Source: TMED8 sp038125725 | GTDB lineage: Bacteria > Pseudomonadota > Alphaproteobacteria > Rhodospirillales > Casp-alpha2 | Assembly (NCBI GenBank): GCA_038125725.1 | Contig: JAYPEK010000046.1 | Coordinates: 1-31,349 of the forward strand | Length of the DNA: 31,349 bases | Reading direction: 5' to 3' | Part shown: piece by piece, positions 24,510 through 31,349 of the stretch | Layout of the letters: every line of letters starts with the position of its first letter | Position numbering within the stretch: position 1 is the stretch's first letter | Notes under the pieces: model-generated | Databases searched by the model: none | The model's input: only the letters and a program-made list of their open reading frames with translations | Told to the model about the DNA's origin: nothing | Translations under genes and position numbers: made by a program

Positions 24510-26531
24510 ATGGATGCCGTCCGTACCGCGATCATGAACAACCGCTTCACGGCCATCGTCGAGGAAGCCTCGGCGACGCTGCACCGAACCGCGCATACCA
24601 CCTTCGTCAAGCTGGTGCAGGACTACCAGTGCGCCATTGCCGACGTGAACGGCGACATGTTCGCCTATCCGACCCAAACCGGGGTGAACGTCTTCATGGG
24701 CCTGCCGATCCGGCCGATGATCGATTATATCGGGCTCGAGAACATGCGCCCCGGCGACATCTACATCACCAACGACCCGTTCGGCACCGACGGCCTGGTT
24801 ACCCACCTGATGGACGTGACCACGCTGAAGCCGATCTTCCACGGCGACCAGGTCATCGCCTTCGCCTGGGCCTTCGTCCATGCCTCCGACATCGGCGGCG
24901 CGGTGCCGGGCTCGATCTCGCCCGCCTTCACCGAGGTGTTTCAGGAAGGCCTTCGCATTCGGCCCATGCACATCTTCAAGGAAGGCGAACTGGTCGAGCA
25001 GATCCGCGACATCTTCCTCGACAACAGCCGCATCCCGGATGAAATCTGGGGCGACTTCAAGGCCATGTTCTCTGCACTCAAGAGCATGGACCGGCGGCTG
25101 GGTGAACTGGTCGAGCGCTATGGCCTGGACGCGGTGAAGACCGGCATGACCGACGTACTCGACTTCGCCGAGTTGAAGGCGCGCGCCGTAATCCGCTCGA
25201 TCCCCGATGGCGAGTATGCCTTCGGCGACTACCTTGAAGGCATCAACGAGGGCGAGTTCGCGTTCATCCACGCCACCATGCGGGTCAAGGGCGACGAGGT
25301 GGAGATCGACTTCAGCGGCACCGAGCCGCAGACGCCGTCGGCCTACAATTACGTCACTGGCGCCCAGACGCACCCCTACCTGATGCAGTCGATGATCCAC
25401 CTGATCCTGACCCGCGATCCCGAATGCCCGCGCAACGCCGGCATCCTGCGCCCGATCAGGGGCCATGCGCCCAGGGGCACGGTGATCAACGCCGAGTTCC
25501 CGGCCGCCGGCGGCTCGCGCGTCGCCGCCAATACCCGCGCCTACGATGCCATCATCGGCTGCCTGCACCAGGCGCTGCCCGATGGGCTGATGGCGACGGG
25601 GGCCGGCATGGTCGGGGTGATCGTGCTCAATGCCCGATCGCCGGTGACCGGCAAGCGCCGGGTCGGCGTCGTCAATCCGATCTGCGGCGGCGGCGGTGGC
25701 CGCGCCGACAGGGACGGCGTCGATGCCATCGACACCCGCTTCAGCCACCTGAAAAGCGTGCCCGCCGAAGTGGTCGAGGCGGAAACCGTGCTGATGGTGC
25801 GTGCCTGCCGGCTGCTGCCCGACAGCCAGGCCGCCGGCAAGTGGCAGGGCGGCGCCGCCGTGATGCTGGACATGGAAAACATGGGTCACGAGGCGACCAT
25901 GACGGTACGCGGCATGAACCGCTTCCATTTCCGTCCCTGGGGCGTCGATGGCGGCGATCCGGGCGGCCTTGGCGAGGTGATCATGAACCCCGGCACGGCG
26001 GATGAGAAATCCATCGGCAAGATCAACGTGCTGCAACTGCACCGCAACGACGTGATCCGCATCATCACGCCGAGCGGTGGCGGTTTCGGCGATCCGCTGG
26101 AACGCGAGCCGGCGCGCATCCGCGCCGACATTTCGCGCGGCCTGGTCACCCAGGCGCGCGCCGAAGCGGCCTACGGCGCGGTGTTCGACGCGGCCGGCGC
26201 CGTCGACGCGGACGCCACCGCCAAGCGCCGGGCCGAGTTGAAGGCGGCGCGCACCGAACCGCTCCGGCAGTTCAACATGGGCGCCGAGCGCGAGGCCTAC
26301 GACCGGATTTGGCCCGCCGAAGTGCGCATGGAACTGTCGCAGATGGTGCTGCGGGAAGACCTGGGCATTCGCCAGAACCTGATCGCCGCCGTCCGCGACC
26401 GGCTGACGGCGATCGGCGAGACAGTCACCATGGACGCCATGCAGGCCGCCTTCCATGAGGAACGCGCCGACCTCACCGGCCAGCGGGTGTCGCGCGCCGT
26501 CGGCGAACGCGGCGGCATGGCGGCGGAATGA
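24510..26531 (+). CDS. hyuB: Hydantoinase/5-oxoprolinase subunit B
   Basis: A 673-residue HyuB-family protein that forms the hydrolytic or carboxylating partner of HyuA. Typical blocks are NDPFGTDGLVTHLMDVT near residue 88, HASDIGGAVPGS near 125, DFSGTEPQTPSAYN near 268, EFPAAGGSRVAANTRAYDAI near 330, and PSGGGFGDPLER at 522-533. Several blocks deviate from the 5-oxoprolinase consensus; for example HLMD stands where HLPD is usual. Starts one base after the hyuA stop, with the ribosome site (AAGGAG) inside hyuA. Confidence 0.92.
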   Translation: MDAVRTAIMNNRFTAIVEEASATLHRTAHTTFVKLVQDYQCAIADVNGDMFAYPTQTGVNVFMGLPIRPMIDYIGLENMRPGDIYITNDPFGTDGLVTHLMDVTTLKPIFHGDQVIAFAWAFVHASDIGGAVPGSISPAFTEVFQEGLRIRPMHIFKEGELVEQIRDIFLDNSRIPDEIWGDFKAMFSALKSMDRRLGELVERYGLDAVKTGMTDVLDFAELKARAVIRSIPDGEYAFGDYLEGINEGEFAFIHATMRVKGDEVEIDFSGTEPQTPSAYNYVTGAQTHPYLMQSMIHLILTRDPECPRNAGILRPIRGHAPRGTVINAEFPAAGGSRVAANTRAYDAIIGCLHQALPDGLMATGAGMVGVIVLNARSPVTGKRRVGVVNPICGGGGGRADRDGVDAIDTRFSHLKSVPAEVVEAETVLMVRACRLLPDSQAAGKWQGGAAVMLDMENMGHEATMTVRGMNRFHFRPWGVDGGDPGGLGEVIMNPGTADEKSIGKINVLQLHRNDVIRIITPSGGGFGDPLEREPARIRADISRGLVTQARAEAAYGAVFDAAGAVDADATAKRRAELKAARTEPLRQFNMGAEREAYDRIWPAEVRMELSQMVLREDLGIRQNLIAAVRDRLTAIGETVTMDAMQAAFHEERADLTGQRVSRAVGERGGMAAE

Positions 26532-26553
26532 ACGCAACCGGGAGAAAGCAATC

Positions 26554-27501
26554 GTGACCGACCCATCCACCTTCGCCAGCCTGGCGGACCTCACCGACGC
26601 GCTGTGGGCGCGTACCCGCGCGATCATCGGCGAGGAACCCGAAGACGCGCGCAAGCTGCGGCTGGGCCTCCTGGACGACCGCGCCGGCGCCTATGGCCAG
26701 TACTTCGGCACCTGGGACATCGCCGCCGGCATGCTGCGGGATTTCTCCATGTACACGCTCTATCCGCTGGTGCGCATGGCCCGCGCGCCGGGCGGGCTGG
26801 CGCAGCCGGGGATGCTGGAAGAACTGCTGCCGCCCTATACCAACTATCTCGGCTACAGTGGCTTTCCGGAATTGGAAGCCTTCGGCGATGCGCTCCGGCG
26901 GCTCGGCAATAAGGGCGGCGAGGCAGTGGAGCCGGCCGTCAGTGCCTATTTCGCCTACGCCAACCGGCTCTATTCCTGGGTCTATCATTATTTCCCCTGG
27001 AACATGGGCGAGCATTTCCGCTATCCCGATGCGCCGCCCGATTCCGAGGCCGGCAAGGGCGCGGCGGTGCTCAAGCCCAGCGACACCTTGGTGCGCCTGA
27101 CCTGGGAGCCGCTCGGCGTCAGTGTCCGGGCCTGGCTCGCCGTCGACGGCAACCCGGAGCTCTGCCAGGATCTGCTCGACGTGCTGCCGTTCACGGTGCT
27201 GCAGGACCACCCCATGGTCACCGGCGAATCGATCTTCGCCTGGACGCCGATGACCTCCACCGCGCCGATCCATCTGCGCGAGGAAATTCTCTCCGCCCCC
27301 ATCGGGCGGCTCCGCTATTCGCAGCGCACCGGCCAGAAGCTGATCGTGCAGTACGGCGAAACCAAGGAAACCATCATGGGCCCGGTGCTGGGCTCCGTCC
27401 TGGAAGAGGACATGGACAAGATTCCCGCCGTCGGCCGCGCCGTCTGGGACAGTACCTACCAGAACAAGGAGCTGATCTGGCTGACGGTCGAACGGTGCTG
27501 A
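26554..27501 (+). CDS. Two-domain helical plus cyclophilin-like protein, cucumopine-synthase-like
   Basis: A 315-residue protein with an alpha-helical N-terminal half (about 1-165, rich in W and Y: YGQYFGTWDIAAGMLRDFSM, YSWVYHYFPWNMGEHF). The C-terminal half (about 180-315) is beta-rich and cyclophilin-like, ending GRLRYSQRTGQKLIVQYGET and TMGPVLGS-like motifs. I connect this to proteins that accompany hyuA/hyuB and resemble cucumopine synthase, an opine-forming enzyme, but only from memory of the fold pattern. GTG 26554 is preceded by GGAGA. It could be a third hyu subunit or a separate condensing enzyme. Confidence 0.6.
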   Translation: MTDPSTFASLADLTDALWARTRAIIGEEPEDARKLRLGLLDDRAGAYGQYFGTWDIAAGMLRDFSMYTLYPLVRMARAPGGLAQPGMLEELLPPYTNYLGYSGFPELEAFGDALRRLGNKGGEAVEPAVSAYFAYANRLYSWVYHYFPWNMGEHFRYPDAPPDSEAGKGAAVLKPSDTLVRLTWEPLGVSVRAWLAVDGNPELCQDLLDVLPFTVLQDHPMVTGESIFAWTPMTSTAPIHLREEILSAPIGRLRYSQRTGQKLIVQYGETKETIMGPVLGSVLEEDMDKIPAVGRAVWDSTYQNKELIWLTVERC

Positions 27502-27507
27502 CGGCGA

Positions 27508-28974
27508 ATGGAAGACGGATCGAAGCAGATGAATACTGAATCTGACGGCCCTATCGAAGGCCTGGAGCGGCTGGAAGCGCGGCTTCGCTACGAGATCGAC
27601 GTCTTCCGCCACAACTACCAGCCCTGGGTGCCGCTGCCGCACGAACGCGACGGCAAGCCGGTGCTCGACGTGCTCATCGTCGGTGGCGGGATCTATGGCC
27701 TCGGCCTGGCCTGGGGGCTGATGCGGGCCAAGGTCACCAACATCCGGGTCGTCGATCAGGCACCGGCCGGAAAGGAAGGCCCCTGGGTCACCTTCGCGCG
27801 CATGAAGACGCTGCGCACCGCGCGGGAACTGACCGGCATGGAGTTCGGCATCCCGAGCCTCGCCGTGCGTGCCTGGTGGGAAGCGCGGTTCGGCGCGCAA
27901 TCGTGGCAAGACCTCGACCTCATTCCCCGGGTCGAATGGATGGAATATCTTGAGTGGTTCCGCCAGGTGCTCGATCTGCCGGTGCAGAACGAGACCGAGG
28001 TCTTGTCCATCGACGGCGATGCCGAACTGGCACGGGTGACGGTGCGGCGGAACAGCGCCAAAGAGGAGATTTTGGCCCGCCGGGTGGTTTTGGCGACCGG
28101 TTTGCTGGGCAGCGGTGGCGCTTACGTCCCGCCCGGCATGACCGACGATCTGCCAACGGAAAAATGGTCGCATGCCTCCGACGACATCGATTTCACGGCG
28201 CTCGCGGGGGCCGATGTCGGCGTGCTGGGTGCCGGCGCCTCGGCTTTCGACAACGCCATCACCGCCGTCGAGAGCGGCGCCAACGGCGCCTGGCTGTTCA
28301 GCCGCAGGCCGGAGTTGCCTTGGCTCAGCGTCAAGAAGGGGCTGGAGAACGCCGGCTTCATGCCGCATTTCGCCGATTTTCCGGATCTTTACCGCTGGCG
28401 CTTCGTCAAGGCGATCACCGAAACGCCGATCCCGCCGCCCAAGCACACGGTGGAGCAGGCCCTGGAATTGCCGGGTTTCCACTTGTGCCTCGACAGCCCC
28501 TGGACCCGGACGGGCATGGACGGCGACAAGGTGGTGGTGACGACGCCGGCCCGGGACTATCGCTTCGATCATGTCATCTTCGGCACCGGCTTCGACATGA
28601 ACCTGGCCAACCGCCCGGAGCTGTCGGCGCTGGTGCCAAAGATGCTGCGCTGGCGCGACCGCTTCACGCCGCCCGCCGGCGAAGAGAGCGAACTTCTGCT
28701 TGAGCAACCCTACCTGGGTTCGGCCTGCGAATTCCTGGAGCGCGAACCCGGCAGCGCGCCGGTGCTCGGCCGCGTCAGCCTGCTCAGCGCCGCCGCGACG
28801 CTCAGCATCGGGCCCATGTTCGGCGGCCTCAACGGGCTCAAGTTTATCCTCGAGCGGGTCATCAACGGCACCTGCCGGGCGCTGATGATGGAGAGCCTGG
28901 ATACCTTCCAGGACCGCTTCCAGGAAGGCCTGAAGGCGGAAAAACCGCCCGGCGCCATGGGTTCCACCGACTGA
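27508..28974 (+). CDS. FAD/NAD(P)-binding monooxygenase-like flavoprotein
   Basis: A 488-residue protein with two Rossmann motifs: VGGGIYGLGLAWGL near residue 58 for FAD and GVLGAGASAFDNA near 240 for NAD(P)H. The segment ATGLLGSGG follows the usual pattern of flavin monooxygenases and N-hydroxylases (the lysine/ornithine hydroxylase-like group). FGTGFDMNLANRPEL near 360 is the family ATG-type motif. It could hydroxylate a nitrogen or oxidise an amine. ATG 27508 is 6 bases after the previous stop; ATG 27529 is an alternative. Last gene of the hyu block. Confidence 0.82.
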   Translation: MEDGSKQMNTESDGPIEGLERLEARLRYEIDVFRHNYQPWVPLPHERDGKPVLDVLIVGGGIYGLGLAWGLMRAKVTNIRVVDQAPAGKEGPWVTFARMKTLRTARELTGMEFGIPSLAVRAWWEARFGAQSWQDLDLIPRVEWMEYLEWFRQVLDLPVQNETEVLSIDGDAELARVTVRRNSAKEEILARRVVLATGLLGSGGAYVPPGMTDDLPTEKWSHASDDIDFTALAGADVGVLGAGASAFDNAITAVESGANGAWLFSRRPELPWLSVKKGLENAGFMPHFADFPDLYRWRFVKAITETPIPPPKHTVEQALELPGFHLCLDSPWTRTGMDGDKVVVTTPARDYRFDHVIFGTGFDMNLANRPELSALVPKMLRWRDRFTPPAGEESELLLEQPYLGSACEFLEREPGSAPVLGRVSLLSAAATLSIGPMFGGLNGLKFILERVINGTCRALMMESLDTFQDRFQEGLKAEKPPGAMGSTD

Positions 28975-29079
28975 GCCTTTTCGCACCGGTCGCCCCCGGC
29001 GCCGTCAGGAAAGCTTCACTGTTCCGGTACTGGTCCCGACCGTTACCCTAGCGCGCGCAACCAGCCGGGATGAAATGTC

Positions 29080-29757
29080 ATGAACTCCAGCCTTTTTCGA
29101 AGCGTCGACGCCTATATCGACGGCCTGTTCGTCGAGGACGATCCGGCCGTCGACGCGGCGCTGGCCGAGATGTCGGCCGCCGGCCTGCCGGAAATCCAGG
29201 TCTCGGCCGGGCAGGGGAAGTTCCTATTCCTGTTGGCCAAGATGGCGGGCGCGACGCGCATCCTCGAGATCGGCACGCTGGGCGGTTACAGCACCATTTG
29301 GCTCGGTCGCGCGCTGGCGCCGGGCGGACAGATGGTGACGCTGGAGTACGACCCAGGCCACGCCGCCGTCGCCGAAACGAACCTACGCCGTGCCGGCCTC
29401 GCCGACCGGGTCGAGGTGCGGGTCGGCGCCGCGCTTAAGACCTTGCCCGACGTGGCGGCGTCGGACGCGCCGCCGTTCGACCTGGTGTTCCTGGACGCGG
29501 ACAAGGCCAATTACGTGCCCTATCTGGAATGGTCGCTGAAATTGACGCGGCCCGGCGGGCTGATCGTCGCCGATAACGTCATCCGCAAGGGAGGCGTCCT
29601 GGACCCCGATCCGGGCGACGCGTCGGCGGTGGGCGCGGCCGAGTTTAACCGCGTGCTCGCGGCAGAGCCCCGGCTGGAGGCGATCATCCTGCAGCAGGTC
29701 GGGGAGAAGGGGCATGACGGCCTCGCCATCGCGAGGGTCCGCGAAGACACCGCCTGA
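29080..29757 (+). CDS. SAM-dependent O-methyltransferase, COMT/CCoAOMT-like family 3
   Basis: A 225-residue methyltransferase. SAM-binding motif I is LEIGTLGGYSTIWLGRAL (near residue 60), the acidic strand-2 motif is VTLEYDP, and the metal-site block is VFLDADKANYVPYLEWSL with IVADNVIRKGGVLDP, as in cation-dependent O-methyltransferases. It lies 105 bases after the hyu block and may be independent. The acceptor is not readable. Confidence 0.88.
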   Translation: MNSSLFRSVDAYIDGLFVEDDPAVDAALAEMSAAGLPEIQVSAGQGKFLFLLAKMAGATRILEIGTLGGYSTIWLGRALAPGGQMVTLEYDPGHAAVAETNLRRAGLADRVEVRVGAALKTLPDVAASDAPPFDLVFLDADKANYVPYLEWSLKLTRPGGLIVADNVIRKGGVLDPDPGDASAVGAAEFNRVLAAEPRLEAIILQQVGEKGHDGLAIARVREDTA

Positions 29758-29779
29758 ACGAAATACTGGCATCATAAAA

Positions 29780-29808
29780 CCGTCACGGAAGCGTCACCGC
29801 CCTGGCAT
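29780..29808 (+). promoter_or_regulatory. Pho box upstream of phnN
   Basis: CCGTCAC (29780-29786), GCGTCAC (29791-29797) and a weaker CTGGCAT (29802-29808) recur at an exact 11-bp period separated by four bases. This is the layout of PhoB-binding direct repeats. The site lies 60 bases before the phnN start and suggests phosphate-starvation induction. Confidence 0.6.
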
Positions 29809-29868
29809 GGCCGTATGGCATGGGAGAGGGGACGAATCCCCGTTTCCGATGCCAATGCAGGACCCAGC

Positions 29869-30474
29869 ATGTCCAATTATCCCGGCCCCCTGGTTCTCGT
29901 CGTCGGCCCCTCCGGTGCCGGCAAGGACAGCATCCTGAGCGCCGCCCGCGAGCACCTGCGCGAAGACCACGGCATTGTCTTTCCGCGCCGTCATATCACC
30001 CGCGCCGTCGATGCCGGTGGTGAGGATCATGTGCCCGAAACCGAGGCCGGTTTCCAGCGCGGCCTGGAGATCGGCGCCTATGCGCTGAGCTGGCAGGCGC
30101 ACGGGCTCGGCTACGGCGTGCCGGCAATCATCGAAGTCGATCTCGCCGCCGGGCGCACCGTCGTGGTCAATACCTCGCGCTCCGTGATCGACGCGGCGCG
30201 CGAACGTTACATCGGTACCCAGGTGGTACATGTCACCGCCCCCGCCGACGTCTTGGCCGAGCGGCTTTCGGCCCGCGGGCGCGAGGACGCCGCCGATATC
30301 ACCCAGCGTCTCCGGCGTCAGGCCGAGGCACCCATCGGTGCGCATGTCTGGGATTTGGTGAACGACGCCGGCCTCGACGACGCGGTCCAGCGGTTCTTGC
30401 GGATTTTGGCGGATATCCGGGCCGTTTCACGGGCCGTTTCCGGGGCGATGGGGGCTGCGCGCGCCGCGTCCTGA
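29869..30474 (+). CDS. phnN: Ribose 1,5-bisphosphate phosphokinase PhnN
   Basis: A 201-residue guanylate-kinase-like P-loop protein. The Walker A motif is GPSGAGKDS at residue 13, followed by RRHITRA and the lid-type sequence. It phosphorylates ribose 1,5-bisphosphate to PRPP in phosphonate degradation by C-P lyase. I start at ATG 29869 (MSNYPGPLVLVVGPSG), which places the P-loop at the usual distance; the longer frame from 29815 carries an atypical extension. Behind a Pho box and followed by phnC. Confidence 0.88.
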   Translation: MSNYPGPLVLVVGPSGAGKDSILSAAREHLREDHGIVFPRRHITRAVDAGGEDHVPETEAGFQRGLEIGAYALSWQAHGLGYGVPAIIEVDLAAGRTVVVNTSRSVIDAARERYIGTQVVHVTAPADVLAERLSARGREDAADITQRLRRQAEAPIGAHVWDLVNDAGLDDAVQRFLRILADIRAVSRAVSGAMGAARAAS

Positions 30475-30522
30475 ACACTGTCGCCGGTCAAATGGCGAAC
30501 TTGTCTAGGCGCCGAAACCGAT

Positions 30523-30551
30523 TTGTCACGGATGAGTCACGCGGGGGTCAC
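30523..30551 (+). promoter_or_regulatory. Three-repeat Pho box upstream of phnC
   Basis: TTGTCAC (30523-30529), GAGTCAC (30534-30540) and GGGTCAC (30545-30551) repeat at exactly 11 bp with four-base spacers, a canonical PhoB array. It ends 40 bases before phnC, so phnC probably has its own phosphate-regulated promoter. Confidence 0.7.
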
Positions 30552-30591
30552 CCCGGATTGTTACGGATTGCGCGCTGGACTGGAGGAACAC

Positions 30592-31329
30592 ATGGCACCG
30601 ACCATTCGCATTCAGAACCTGAACAAAACCTTCAATCGAGAGAAACAGGCGCTCCGCGATGTCGGGCTGACCGTCCAGGACGGTGAAATGGTGGCGCTGA
30701 TCGGCGCGTCCGGGTCGGGAAAATCGACCCTGATTCGCCACGTCGCGGGCCTTATTCAATCGGATCGGGGAAACACCTCGGTCGAGGTCTTCGGCGAGAC
30801 CATGCAGGCGGACGGTAAACTGGCCGCCAACGTGATCGAGCTCCGCCGCAACATCGGCGTCATTTTCCAGCAGTTCAACCTGGTGTCCCGGCTGTCGGTG
30901 CTGACCAATGTCCTGGTCGGCTTGCTGGGCCGGGTACCGGCCTGGCGCGGCGCGCTCGCGCTGTTCACCAAGACGGAAAAACGCATCGCCCTGCAGGCGC
31001 TGGAACGGGTCGGCATCGCCGAGACCGCCTTGCAGCGGGCCAATACGCTCTCGGGCGGCCAGCAGCAGCGCGCCGCCATTGCGCGGGCCATGGTGCAGGG
31101 TGCCAAGGTGATCCTCGCGGATGAACCGATCGCGTCGCTCGATCCCGCGTCCGCCAAGCGGGTGATGGAGACGCTCAAGTCGATCAACGCCGAAGACGGC
31201 ATCACCGTAATGGTGTCGTTGCACCAGGTCGAATACGCGCGCCGCTTCTGCCCGCGCACCATCGCCATGCGCGACGGCGAGATCGTCTACGACGGTCTGT
31301 TCCCCGTCAGCGCCCATGGGACGTATTGA
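30592..31329 (+). CDS. phnC: Phosphonate ABC transporter ATP-binding protein PhnC, 3'-truncated
   Basis: An ABC ATPase that powers phosphonate/phosphate-ester import. It has Walker A GASGSGKST, the Q-loop QQFNLV, signature LSGGQQQRAAIARA, Walker B VILADEPIASLD and the switch histidine SLHQVEYA. ATG 30592 has GGAGG six bases upstream; in-frame ATGs at 30523 and 30532 would run through the Pho box. From 31298 the frame enters the terminal repeat, so the last residues (after EIVYDGL) and the stop at 31327 are not native. About 20 or more C-terminal residues of a usual PhnC are missing. The permease and binding-protein genes presumably lie beyond the window. Confidence 0.88.
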   Translation: MAPTIRIQNLNKTFNREKQALRDVGLTVQDGEMVALIGASGSGKSTLIRHVAGLIQSDRGNTSVEVFGETMQADGKLAANVIELRRNIGVIFQQFNLVSRLSVLTNVLVGLLGRVPAWRGALALFTKTEKRIALQALERVGIAETALQRANTLSGGQQQRAAIARAMVQGAKVILADEPIASLDPASAKRVMETLKSINAEDGITVMVSLHQVEYARRFCPRTIAMRDGEIVYDGLFPVSAHGTY

Positions 31330-31349
31330 GGTGATTGCCTAAGGGAGGA
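31298..31349. repeat. Right copy of 52-bp perfect terminal inverted repeat
   Basis: Exact reverse complement of 3-54. It begins TGTTCCCCGTCAG inside the phnC coding sequence and replaces its 3' end, supplying an accidental TGA at 31327-31329. This is the junction expected if an insertion-sequence end interrupts phnC, or if the assembler stopped in a repeat. Confidence 0.85.

Noticed and set aside
24456..26654. Very long minus-strand ORFs opposite hyuB and the following genes
   Set aside because: Their His/Asp/Arg/Gly-rich sequence is typical antisense reading of GC-rich genes, while the plus strand encodes clear HyuB motifs.

Overview
The window reads as a 31.3 kb piece of a GC-rich alphaproteobacterial chromosome, probably a Rhodospirillales-like marine or soil heterotroph. 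The support is the dense high-GC codon use, two complete TRAP transporter systems, a set of small-acid and cyclic-amide enzymes, and phn genes with PhoB-type boxes. No rRNA, tRNA, CRISPR array, phage gene or transposase was seen. Taxonomy is inferred from gene content only.

Layout. (1) 89-1138: a DUF475/TerC-like membrane protein. (2) 1283-4355: a soluble fumarate-reductase-like flavoprotein plus a short [2Fe-2S] protein on the minus strand, divergent from a LysR regulator. (3) 4568-11745: one long plus-strand operon with TRAP transporter 1 (P, Q, M), a DHDPS-family aldolase, an SDR, a 4-oxalocrotonate tautomerase-like protein and a BisC/DMSO-reductase-type molybdoenzyme. (4) 11746-12552: a non-coding stretch with a strong bidirectional terminator and what looks like a gutted gamma-glutamyltransferase gene (both ends kept, middle lost). 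(5) 12553-16557: a polysaccharide-deacetylase-fold protein followed by TRAP transporter 2. (6) 16576-19578, minus strand: TauD-type dioxygenase, M20 peptidase homologue and DUF1445/D-glutamate-cyclase-family protein, convergent with TRAP 2. (7) 19831-28974, plus strand: DMT exporter, DsbA/HCCA-isomerase-fold protein, M19 dipeptidase homologue, HyuA, HyuB, a two-domain helical plus cyclophilin-like protein and a FAD/NAD(P)-binding monooxygenase-like protein. (8) 29080-31329: an O-methyltransferase, then phnN and a 3'-truncated phnC, the last two each behind an 11-bp-periodic Pho box.

How it may work together. Blocks 3 and 5-7 form a continuous import-and-catabolism neighbourhood for small carboxylated compounds. 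Families tied to gamma-glutamyl or 5-oxoproline chemistry recur: a Ggt remnant, a DUF1445 protein, HyuA/HyuB (the 5-oxoprolinase/hydantoinase family) and two peptidase homologues. Several enzymes lack canonical catalytic residues: M19 lacks three metal ligands, M20 has HK in place of the EE pair, and the SDR lacks its Tyr. This suggests repurposed folds and a non-standard substrate. The seven-gene hyu block with its cucumopine-synthase-like third gene is the best candidate for an undescribed system.

The two ends of the window carry a perfect 52-bp inverted repeat (3-54 and 31298-31349). It cuts phnC and adds a spurious N-terminus to the first ORF. It most likely marks copies of a repeated element, such as an insertion sequence end, where assembly stopped.
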